The position numbers were made by a program, and so were the translations under genes. A stretch of DNA of 5,922 nucleotides, from contig CALWNS010000202.1 in NCBI GenBank assembly GCA_944382805.1, positions 1-5,922 of the forward strand. Direction: 5' to 3'. The notes beneath the pieces were generated by a model that saw only the letters and a list, made by a program, of their open reading frames with translations, was not told where the DNA came from and did no database searches. This document shows, piece after piece, positions 1 through 5,344 of the stretch (the stretch's first letter is position 1; the number at the start of each line of letters is the position of its first letter). This DNA comes from an uncultured Gemmiger sp. GTDB taxonomy: Bacteria > Bacillota > Clostridia > Oscillospirales > Ruminococcaceae.

Positions 1-347
1 GCTACGCTCTCGTATTCGGCGTTTTGGTAGCTGTCCGGTATATCCAGCGAACCGGCGGGCGCGGCGCGCAGGCGGGCAAAGTTGTCCGGCGTGATGGTGT
101 ATTCGATCTCCGCTGTAGCTTCGTTCACCAGCCAAAAACGCCGCGGGCGCAGGATCTCGCTGTCCGGGTGGCTGCGGATGGCAAACCCGGCGGTGCGGGC
201 ATAGTTCGGCGCGCTGTATTCGCGCTGCACGCTGCCCAGGTCGGCGCGGTCCTGCGCCGGGTGCAGCGCCGCAAACAGCGCCGCTGCAGTGGAAATAAAC
301 AGCGCGCAGGCAAGCCAGAACAGATAAAACCAAATATTGACCGGCAT
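1..347 (-). CDS. Partial small membrane-anchored protein, unknown function (5' part only)
   Basis: This reading frame is open on the minus strand from an ATG at 347-345 to the left edge, about 115 codons, so the C-terminus is missing. An AAGGGGGG ribosome binding site (358-365) lies ten bases upstream of the ATG and supports the start. The protein begins MPVNIWFYLFWLACALF, and one hydrophobic segment covers roughly residues 4-27. This is either a single membrane anchor or an uncleaved signal. The rest is soluble and looks beta-rich: a stretch around residues 68-105 (RRFWLVNEATAEIEYTI, then DNFARLRAAPAGSLDI) alternates polar and hydrophobic residues. That pattern is loosely reminiscent of DUF2500-type small membrane proteins, but the similarity is weak and from memory. 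I do not recognise the family firmly and assign no function. It is divergent from sigG across a 330-base gap. Confidence 0.7.
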   Translation of the reverse strand, partial: MPVNIWFYLFWLACALFISTAAALFAALHPAQDRADLGSVQREYSAPNYARTAGFAIRSHPDSEILRPRRFWLVNEATAEIEYTITPDNFARLRAAPAGSLDIPDSYQNAEYESV

Positions 348-415
348 AATAAAGGCACCCCCCTTACGCGCGGCTCCATAAGAAAACAAAGCCGCAAAAC
401 TCTGCCTGCAAAGCG

Positions 416-426
416 GCATCTGCCGC
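416..426 (+). repeat. 11-bp direct repeat, copy 1 (GCATCTGCCGC)
   Basis: The motif GCATCTGCCGC occurs here and again at 475-485, so this region combines direct and inverted repetition. This copy also forms part of a short palindrome, in which GCGGCA and TGCCGC are separated by two bases (413-426). Confidence 0.55.
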
Positions 427-474
427 GTTATCGGGCCTTGCGTTCCACCAAGGAGCGCTGCGCCCCTCTGCCTT

Positions 475-485
475 GCATCTGCCGC
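475..485 (+). repeat. 11-bp direct repeat, copy 2 (GCATCTGCCGC)
   Basis: This is an exact copy of the motif at 416-426. It runs into a small hairpin, CCGCT (482-486) with AGCGG (491-495), followed by TTTT at 496-499. On the plus strand that hairpin would look like a weak intrinsic terminator. Confidence 0.55.
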
Positions 486-535
486 TTTGCAGCGGTTTTG
501 CGGTGACAAGCAGTTTTTGCAAAACCTTTGTTTCC

Positions 536-565
536 TTATGTCACTCGCGCTTTTGCCGCATCCTA
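536..565 (+). promoter_or_regulatory. Candidate sigma-G-type promoter for sigG
   Basis: A -10-like element CATCCTA lies at 559-565 and fits the Bacillus sigma-G -10 consensus CATNNTA. Eighteen bases upstream, TTATG at 536-540 fits four of five positions of the sigma-G -35 consensus (G-H-A-T-R). A start site near 572 would give a leader of about 105 bases that begins with the strong hairpin at 575-609. The G pair expected for sigma-F-specific -10 elements is absent. That would point to sigma-G autoregulation rather than sigma-F control. This is consensus matching by eye over a short degenerate motif, so a chance match is possible. Confidence 0.4.
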
Positions 566-574
566 TGCGCAGCG

Positions 575-609
575 GGCGCGGCGCGTGCAATTTTTACCAG
601 CGCCGCGCC
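575..609 (+). promoter_or_regulatory. Strong GC hairpin in the sigG 5' leader
   Basis: GGCGCGGCGC (575-584) pairs perfectly with GCGCCGCGCC (600-609) around a 15-base, AT-rich loop (585-599). No T-run follows on either strand, so it does not look like an intrinsic terminator. If transcription starts near 572, this stem would sit at the extreme 5' end of the sigG mRNA, where it could stabilise the message or affect its translation. The structure is seen directly; the role is inferred. Confidence 0.5.
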
Positions 610-676
610 GCTGTCTGCCGCCGCCGTGCGCTGCCCATACTGCAAGGGAAACCAATACAGGGGGGACCTGAAGGAG

Positions 677-1459
677 ATGTACAGCGGAAAAGTGGAGATC
701 TGCGGCGTGAACACCGCCCAGCTGCCGGTGCTGACCGAACGGCAAAAAAGCGAACTGCTGCTGGCTGCGCGCGCAGGCGACGCCGCCGAGCGCCAAAAAA
801 TGATCCAAGGTAACCTGCGGCTCGTGCTCAGCGTGGTACAGCGGTTTGCCGGCCGGGGCGAAAACCTGGACGATCTGTTCCAGGTCGGCTGTATCGGCCT
901 GATCAAAGCCATCGACAACTTTGACCCGGCGCTCAACGTGCGCTTTTCCACCTATGGCGTGCCCATGATCGTGGGCGAGATCCGCCGCTTTTTGCGCGAT
1001 AACACCCCCGTGCGCGTCAGCCGTTCCATCCGCGACCTGGCCTACCATTCGCTGCAGGCGCGCGAGGAACTGCAAAAGCAGAGCGGCCGCGAACCGCGCC
1101 TTTCCGAGATCGCCGCCAAAGTGGGCGCCGCGCCGGAAAGCGTGGCCATGGCGCTGGAATCGGTGGTAGAACCCGCCAGCCTGTCCGAGCCGGTGTACGG
1201 CGATACGGACGAAAGCGCCGTGCCCCTGATGGAGCGCGTGCCGGAGGCCGGCGGAGAGGAAAGCTGGATCAGCAGCATCATGTTCCGCGATACCGTGCGC
1301 GCCCTGGGCGAGCGCGAACGGCGCATCATCTCGCTGCGGTACCTGGCCGGCAAAACGCAGGTCCAGGTCGCGCGCGAGATCGGCATCAGCCAGGCGCAGG
1401 TCAGCCGGCTGGAAAAAAACGCACTGTGCCATATCCGGGAACAGATCTCCAATTGCTGA
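677..1459 (+). CDS. sigG: RNA polymerase sporulation sigma factor sigma-G
   Basis: Sigma-G directs late forespore transcription in endospore formers. The 260-residue product matches the length of Bacillus SigG. Its N-terminus, K5-VEICGVNTAQLPVL, is the family signature and is almost identical to the Bacillus one, which fixes the ATG at 677. Region 2 is clear: GNLRLVLSVVQRF (45-57), the core-binding DDLFQVGCIGLIKAIDNFD (65-83) and the -10 recognition segment RFSTYGVPMIVGEIRRFLRDN (89-109). Region 3 follows at about 113-165. Region 4 has the helix-turn-helix KTQVQVAREIGISQAQVSRL (226-245). An AAGGAG motif abuts the ATG with no spacing, while a G-rich run (659-665) lies 11 bases upstream, so initiation may be weak. 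spoIIGA and sigE, the usual neighbours, are not adjacent. The next gene, on the opposite strand, is convergent. Confidence 0.96.
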   Translation: MYSGKVEICGVNTAQLPVLTERQKSELLLAARAGDAAERQKMIQGNLRLVLSVVQRFAGRGENLDDLFQVGCIGLIKAIDNFDPALNVRFSTYGVPMIVGEIRRFLRDNTPVRVSRSIRDLAYHSLQAREELQKQSGREPRLSEIAAKVGAAPESVAMALESVVEPASLSEPVYGDTDESAVPLMERVPEAGGEESWISSIMFRDTVRALGERERRIISLRYLAGKTQVQVAREIGISQAQVSRLEKNALCHIREQISNC

Positions 1460-1495
1460 AAAAACGCCCGCGGCTTTACGGAAAAGCCGCGGGCG
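1459..1495 (-). terminator. Rho-independent terminator of the HAD gene
   Basis: A perfect 13-bp stem, CGCCCGCGGCTTT (1465-1477) with its complement at 1483-1495, closes a five-base loop. Read on the minus strand it is followed by six T (1464-1459), the standard intrinsic terminator form, about 31 bases after the HAD stop codon. On the plus strand the stem is not followed by a T-run, so it would serve sigG poorly. The T-run overlaps the last base of the sigG stop codon. Confidence 0.85.
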
Positions 1496-1526
1496 CATAC
1501 GCCGCAAATGATCGGATAGACGCCGC

Positions 1527-2207
1527 TCAGCCACCCGCTGCGGCGGTATCGTGCTCCTGCTTGAGCTTGCTCACCATCGAACGCACGTTGCGCGCGTCCG
1601 GCAGCTGCACGCCGCACACGCCCAGCGCGCGCTCAAACGATTTGTGGTTCTTGTACAGGATGCCCGTGATGCCCAGGTTGTACGCAGCCTGGGCGTTCTG
1701 CTTGTTATCGTCGATGAAGATGGATTCATCGTATGCCAAATGGTACTGCTGCATCAGTAGGGTAAAGATCTTGGGGTCCGGCTTCAGGATATGTACATCG
1801 CAGGAGGCGATGCCGCCGTCGAACAGCGGGAAAAAGTCCCGCTGGCGGATGTGCTCCATCGTGTCCGACGCGATGTTCGAAAGATAATACAGCCGGTAGC
1901 CGGCCAGCTTGAGCATACACATCGTGTTCACGGTGCGGCGGTTGGTCTTTAGGATGCTTTCCCATTCGTCGATCACGGCCTGCACCTCGAACGTGCGGCC
2001 GCAGGCGGCGGCGTTCTCCAGCATGATGCGGTTGCCCGTCCCGCGGGAAATGGCGCCGCGGTCCAGCTCCTGCCACTCCTTGCTGCCAAAGGTCAGCGAG
2101 TAGACGGTCTCCTCGGCCTTTTTGTTCATAAAGCGATCCATCAGGAAATCGCGCGGCGTGTAGTTGATGACCACCCCGCCCAGGTCAAAAATGATGTTCT
2201 TATACAT
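1527..2207 (-). CDS. HAD-superfamily hydrolase (subfamily IA, YihX-like)
   Basis: The 226-residue protein is probably a cytosolic phosphatase acting on a small phosphorylated metabolite. HAD motifs appear in order: motif I FDLGGV with the nucleophile Asp8, motif II YYLSN with Ser110, motif III Lys142 in LKPDP, and motif IV FIDDN with Asp166 and Asp167. The alpha-helical cap falls between residues 16 and 95. The second Asp of the usual DxD motif I is Gly10. The same position is Asn in E. coli YihX, a glucose-1-phosphate phosphatase, whose layout this resembles. The ATG at 2207 is chosen because the protein begins directly with the motif I strand (MYKNIIFDLGG) and AGGAG lies about seven bases upstream. 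A TATAAT promoter precedes it and a terminator follows. The substrate cannot be told from sequence. The gene is convergent with sigG and divergent from the ylmC-like gene. Confidence 0.9.
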   Translation of the reverse strand: MYKNIIFDLGGVVINYTPRDFLMDRFMNKKAEETVYSLTFGSKEWQELDRGAISRGTGNRIMLENAAACGRTFEVQAVIDEWESILKTNRRTVNTMCMLKLAGYRLYYLSNIASDTMEHIRQRDFFPLFDGGIASCDVHILKPDPKIFTLLMQQYHLAYDESIFIDDNKQNAQAAYNLGITGILYKNHKSFERALGVCGVQLPDARNVRSMVSKLKQEHDTAAAGG

Positions 2208-2241
2208 ACGGTATCTCCTGCGTTCCAGTTTGCCTGCCCCT

Positions 2242-2270
2242 ATTATACACGTTTTTGCCGGCGGCGTAAA
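2242..2270 (-). promoter_or_regulatory. Sigma-A-type promoter of the HAD gene
   Basis: On the minus strand a -35 element TTTACG (2270-2265) is followed after exactly 17 bases by a perfect -10 TATAAT (2247-2242). Transcription would start near 2235, giving a leader of roughly 27 bases that includes the ribosome binding site. This indicates housekeeping rather than sporulation-specific expression. Confidence 0.75.
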
Positions 2271-2325
2271 CCATGCGGGAAAGAAATCCAGAATTTGCGC
2301 ATACCATGCAGCGGGGGTGAAACGC

Positions 2326-2592
2326 ATGACGCTGTTGGAATTGCACGAAAAAGACGTGATCCATGCGCAAACGGGGGAGAACCTGGGCCGCATCGACGAC
2401 CTGGCCTTTGACCGGGCCACGGCCCGCATCGAAAGCCTGATCCTGCACGGGCGGCCGCGCGCCCTGGGGCTGCTGGGGCGCGACCAGGACCTGGTCGTGC
2501 CCTGGGCGGCGGTGCGCAGCATCGGTGCCGATGTGGTCATGGTGGAAATGCCGCTGCCCGCCGCGGCGGATAAGCGCCGCCGCTGGCGCTGA
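2326..2592 (+). CDS. ylmC: YlmC/YmxH-family sporulation protein (PRC-barrel)
   Basis: This small soluble protein (88 residues) has a PRC-barrel-like fold: LLELHEKDVIHAQTGENLGRI (3-23), then DDLAFDRATARIESLIL (24-40), a GRPRALGLLGRDQDLVVPW segment (42-60) and a final IGADVVMVEM strand (66-75). The GENLGRIDDL and VPW..V..IGADV.MVE pattern is typical of the YlmC/YmxH family, found in endospore formers and of unknown molecular function. The start is the ATG at 2326, preceded by GGGGGTGA (2313-2320); the frame is open further upstream but without family similarity. The C-terminus is unusually basic (KRRRWR). In Bacillus, ylmC lies just downstream of sigG, so its presence here about 870 bases after sigG supports the assignment. 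I could not identify its promoter. Confidence 0.87.
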   Translation: MTLLELHEKDVIHAQTGENLGRIDDLAFDRATARIESLILHGRPRALGLLGRDQDLVVPWAAVRSIGADVVMVEMPLPAAADKRRRWR

Positions 2593-2641
2593 GGGGCGGA
2601 CGCGGCTTTTGTAAAATCAGAGAAAAAACTTTGTGCATGGG

Positions 2642-2670
2642 GTGAAATTCTGTACAAGGCGTGCTATAAT
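2642..2670 (+). promoter_or_regulatory. Extended -10 promoter of the comEA-like/ppk1 operon
   Basis: TGCTATAAT at 2662-2670 combines a perfect -10 hexamer with the extended -10 TGn element. The best-spaced -35 is poor (GTGAAA at 2642-2647, 17-base spacer), which is common when the extended element is present. A start site near 2677 gives a leader of about 36 bases before the ATG at 2713. It points to vegetative sigma-A transcription of the operon. Confidence 0.75.
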
Positions 2671-2712
2671 AGCAACAGTATGGTAAACTGTGGCCGGAAT
2701 GGAGGCCCCGCA

Positions 2713-3120
2713 ATGGATAAAAACAGCCGGGACATCCTTTTGCTGCTGCCGGCTACGCTGGCGGCGCTGGGGGCGATCCTGTACGGGGCCGCCTTTTGCA
2801 TCGCGCCGGTGTGGCAGTTTGGCTACCGCACCGTGCCGTATACGGCGCCCGCCGCGCCCACGCCGGAGCCGGGGCCGGTCTGGCCCATCGATATCAATAC
2901 CGCCGGCGTGCAGCAGCTCATGGAGCTGCCGGGCATCGGCCGGGCCAAGGCGGAAGCCGTGCTTGCCTACCGGGCCGAACACGGCGCTTTCCAAACCGTG
3001 CAGGAGTTGGAGCGCGTGGACGGTATTTCCGCGCGTATGGTCGAAAGCTGGGCCGGCCTGGTCGTGGCCGGGCCGGCAGCCGCGGCGCAGCAAGGAGGAA
3101 CAAACATTGGAACCGAATGA
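2713..3120 (+). CDS. Membrane-anchored ComEA-like helix-hairpin-helix protein
   Basis: The 135-residue protein has a hydrophobic N-terminal anchor (about residues 8-31), a Pro/Ala-rich linker (42-57) and a C-terminal tandem helix-hairpin-helix DNA-binding domain. The first HhH has the glycine hairpin LPGIGRAKAEAVLAYR (72-87) after the typical DINTAG lead-in; the second has VDGISARMVESW (102-113). This is the ComEA-type HhH unit. ComEA is the surface DNA receptor for natural transformation, but the SLBB domain found in full-length Bacillus ComEA is absent and no comEC or comEB lies nearby in this window, so a competence role is uncertain. The start at 2713 is chosen over an in-frame ATG at 2680 because GGAGG (2701-2705) sits seven bases upstream. 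The 3' end carries the ribosome binding site of ppk1 and overlaps that gene by 14 bases. Confidence 0.85.
   Translation: MDKNSRDILLLLPATLAALGAILYGAAFCIAPVWQFGYRTVPYTAPAAPTPEPGPVWPIDINTAGVQQLMELPGIGRAKAEAVLAYRAEHGAFQTVQELERVDGISARMVESWAGLVVAGPAAAAQQGGTNIGTE
3092..3109 (+). promoter_or_regulatory. Ribosome binding site deciding the TTG start of ppk1
   Basis: AAGGAGG at 3092-3098 is followed after eight bases by TTG (3107-3109). No in-frame ATG or GTG lies near the site; the nearby ATG at 3117 is in another frame. The site lies inside the coding sequence of the comEA-like gene, so translational coupling is likely. Confidence 0.85.
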
Positions 3121-5302
3121 CAGCATTTTTATCAACCGCGAACTCAGTTGGCTGGATTTTGACAGCCGCGTGCTGGCGCTGGCCAAGGAAAAGACCGTCC
3201 CGCTGGGCGAACGCCTGAAATTTGCCGCCATCTTTGCGAGCAATATGGACGAGTTCTTTATGGTCCGCGTCGGGTCTCTGTATGACCAGACGCTGCTCAA
3301 AAATAACAAGCTGGACATCGTCACCCACATGACCGCCTCCCAGCAGATCGCCGCCATCACCCCGCGCGTGGCCGAACTGCAGGCCAAATGCGATAAGTAT
3401 TGGCAGCACCTGGTGGAGGACCTGGCCAAAAACGGCTACAGCAAAGTCGATTTTTCCAAGCTGGACAAAAACCAGGAACATTTTTGGAAAGCGTATTTCC
3501 AACGCGAGATCTTTCCCATCCTCAGCCCGCAGATCGTGGACCAGCGCCACCCGTTCCCGTTTTTGCGCAACAAAGAGATCTACTTTGTCGTGCAGCTGTA
3601 CACCAAGGCGGACGGCGTACACTACGGCGTCATCCCCATCAGCAACCAGTTCGAGCGCGTGCTGTTCGTAAAGGACGGCGCCGTGACGCGCTACGCCTTT
3701 GTCGAGGAATTGATCGCCCACTATGCGGCGGCCATCTTCCGCAAAAATTCGGTGCAGCGCTCCTGCCTGTTCCGCGTGACCCGCAACGCCGATATCACGG
3801 TGGACGAGGGCATGATGGACCACGATATCGACTTCCGCGACGTGATGAGCGAACTGCTTAAAAAGCGCCGCAAACTGGCGGCCGTGCGCCTGCAGTTCTG
3901 GCCCGAAGCGCCGCAGGATATCGTCAAGTTCCTGCGCGAAAAGCTCATCGTGCCGGCGGACCGCTGCTTTGTACAGACTTCGCCGCTGGATTCCGGCTGC
4001 CTGTTCCGCCTGTCGGGGCGCATTTCCGCGGACGGCCACCCGGAACTGTTCTACCCGCCGGCCCGCCCCATCCAGGCGCCGCACGGCTACGATCTGTACA
4101 AGGAGGCGCACGAGCACGACGTGCTCATCGCCTACCCGTACCAGAGTATGCGCCCGTTCATCCGTATGCTGCTCAAGGCCGGCGCCGACCCCAACGTCGT
4201 TTCCATCAAAATGACGCTTTACCGTCTGGCCAGCGATTCCCAGATCGTGCAGGCGCTGATCGCCGCCGCCGAAAACGGCAAAGAGGTGGTGGCCATGGTC
4301 GAGCTGCGCGCCCGCTTTGACGAGCAGAACAACATCGACTGGTCCAAACAGCTGGAGGAAGCCGGCTGCACCGTGTTCTACGGCTTTGACGATTATAAAG
4401 TCCACTCCAAGCTGACCCTGATCACCAGCAAGGTGGACGGCAAGTATCGCTACCTGACCCAAATCGGCACCGGCAACTATAACGAAAAGACCAGCGAGCA
4501 GTATACCGACCTTTCCTTCATTACCTCCCGCCAGGAGATCGGCGAAGAAGCCAGCGCCGTGTTCAACAACATGGCCCTGCAGCGCCTGACCAGCGAAGCG
4601 GATACCATGCTGGTTGCGCCGCTGCGCTTTAAGAGCGTGCTTTTGGACGAAATGGACCGCCAGATCGCCAAGGCGCGCCGCGGCGAGCGCGCTTCCATGA
4701 TCCTCAAAAACAACTCCATCAACGACCCGCAGATCATCCAAAAACTCAGCGAGGCCAGCTGCGCCGGCGTGCGCGTGGATATGATCGTGCGCGGTATCTG
4801 CTGCGTGCGGGCCGGCGTGCCGGGCAAGACCGAAAACATCCACATCCGCAGCATCGTGGGCCGTTACCTGGAGCATTCGCGCATCTATTCCTTTGGCGAG
4901 GGCGAGGACGCGCACATTTACATCGCCTCCGGCGATTTCCTTACCCGCAACACCGAACGCCGCGTCGAGGTGGGCGTGCGGGTGGACGATGCGCGCATCG
5001 CCCGCCAGCTGCGCGAAATTTTGGAGCTGCAGCTGCGGGATACCGTCAATGCGCGCATCATGCAGCCGGACGGCAGCTATACCAAGGTCAAGCCGCAGGA
5101 GGGCTGCCCCCCGGTGGACAGCCAGATGGCCATGTACGGCTATTTCCAGCACGCGTTCGAGCAGATCGACCCGCCCGGCGCCGGCACCCCGCAGCCCAAA
5201 GCGCCGGCGGCGTCGGTCAGCGCGCCGCGCCCGGCGCCGCGGCCCGGCCATATGCGGCTGCGCGGATTGCTGGAGAGCCTTCGCGGCCTGGGTGAAAAAT
5301 AA
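3107..5302 (+). CDS. ppk1: Polyphosphate kinase PPK1
   Basis: PPK1 reversibly transfers the gamma phosphate of ATP to inorganic polyphosphate. The 731-residue product has the N-terminal domain (INRELSWLDFDSRVLALA, then ERLKFAAIFASNMDEFFMVRV), the head domain (HPFPFLRNKEIYF) and both phospholipase-D-like C-terminal domains. Catalytic residues fall two positions below the E. coli numbering: His433 in KVHSKL (E. coli His435), the second histidine His590 in LEHSRI (His592), Arg373 and Arg403 (Arg375 and Arg405), Tyr466 and Arg562. The enzyme should therefore be active. The start is a TTG at 3107, eight bases after AAGGAGG (3092-3098); the frame remains open upstream only because it shadows the preceding gene. 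Residues 689-715 form a Pro/Ala-rich linker and 716-731 a basic tail, making it about 40 residues longer than E. coli PPK (688). No exopolyphosphatase gene is adjacent. Confidence 0.96.
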   Translation: MEPNDSIFINRELSWLDFDSRVLALAKEKTVPLGERLKFAAIFASNMDEFFMVRVGSLYDQTLLKNNKLDIVTHMTASQQIAAITPRVAELQAKCDKYWQHLVEDLAKNGYSKVDFSKLDKNQEHFWKAYFQREIFPILSPQIVDQRHPFPFLRNKEIYFVVQLYTKADGVHYGVIPISNQFERVLFVKDGAVTRYAFVEELIAHYAAAIFRKNSVQRSCLFRVTRNADITVDEGMMDHDIDFRDVMSELLKKRRKLAAVRLQFWPEAPQDIVKFLREKLIVPADRCFVQTSPLDSGCLFRLSGRISADGHPELFYPPARPIQAPHGYDLYKEAHEHDVLIAYPYQSMRPFIRMLLKAGADPNVVSIKMTLYRLASDSQIVQALIAAAENGKEVVAMVELRARFDEQNNIDWSKQLEEAGCTVFYGFDDYKVHSKLTLITSKVDGKYRYLTQIGTGNYNEKTSEQYTDLSFITSRQEIGEEASAVFNNMALQRLTSEADTMLVAPLRFKSVLLDEMDRQIAKARRGERASMILKNNSINDPQIIQKLSEASCAGVRVDMIVRGICCVRAGVPGKTENIHIRSIVGRYLEHSRIYSFGEGEDAHIYIASGDFLTRNTERRVEVGVRVDDARIARQLREILELQLRDTVNARIMQPDGSYTKVKPQEGCPPVDSQMAMYGYFQHAFEQIDPPGAGTPQPKAPAASVSAPRPAPRPGHMRLRGLLESLRGLGEK

Positions 5303-5344
5303 AAACAGATCCGGTATTTTGGATAGGAAAAAAGGAGAATGAAC

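Larger units (their letters stand above)
377..540. repeat. Large interrupted inverted repeat, MITE-like or long hairpin
   Basis: Three pairs of arms nest in order. The outer arms are 377-391 (CATAAGAAAACAAAG) and 526-540 (CTTTGTTTCCTTATG), complementary at 14 of 15 positions. The middle arms are 392-400 (CCGCAAAAC) and 495-503 (GTTTTGCGG), perfect over 9. The inner arms are 406-418 (CTGCAAAGCGGCA) and 480-492 (TGCCGCTTTGCAG), perfect over 13. The inner unpaired segment is about 61 bases. On the right, bases 504-525 are unmatched and contain their own small hairpin (513-517 with 521-525). The whole could be a miniature inverted-repeat element, or be transcribed as a long hairpin RNA. No clear target-site duplication flanks it, and I see no transposase. 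Confidence 0.6.
348..676. other. Non-coding intergenic region upstream of sigG
   Basis: This gap of about 330 bases separates the divergent membrane-protein gene and sigG. I see no convincing gene in it. The sigG frame happens to stay open upstream to 473, but that extension has no sigma-factor similarity and no suitable start signal. The gap holds a large interrupted inverted repeat (377-540), an 11-base direct repeat, a candidate sigma-G-type promoter (536-565) and a 10-bp GC hairpin (575-609), each listed separately. The part around 504-540 is visibly richer in A and T than the surrounding sequence. Confidence 0.7.

Noticed and set aside
377..540. Inverted repeat read as a 6S RNA
   Set aside because: The length is suitable, but the internal bulge is on one side only, not a central open bubble, and no convincing promoter or terminator brackets it on either strand.
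473..676. In-frame upstream extension of sigG by 68 codons
   Set aside because: The added residues have no sigma-factor similarity and no ribosome binding site fits. The start at 677 gives exactly the family length and N-terminus.
563..1534. Long minus-strand open frame opposite sigG
   Set aside because: It is an antisense shadow of sigG produced by GC-rich codon use, with no family similarity.
2300..2307. CATACCAT, resembling a sigma-E or sigma-K -10 element, before the ylmC-like gene
   Set aside because: No matching -35 lies at the right distance, and the start site would fall inside the ribosome binding site.
2576..2610. Possible terminator after the ylmC-like gene (GCCGC with GCGGC, then TTTT)
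   Set aside because: The stem is only five base pairs with a loop of about 21 bases and begins inside the coding sequence, so it is too weak to call.
2208..2657. In-frame upstream extension of the HAD gene on the minus strand
   Set aside because: It runs through the HAD promoter and antisense to the ylmC-like gene. Motif I must be near the N-terminus, as the ATG at 2207 gives.
2690..3106. In-frame upstream extension of ppk1 by 139 codons
   Set aside because: It shadows the comEA-like gene in another frame, is compositionally odd (Arg, Pro and Ser rich), and the AAGGAGG-TTG start gives a normal PPK1 N-terminus.
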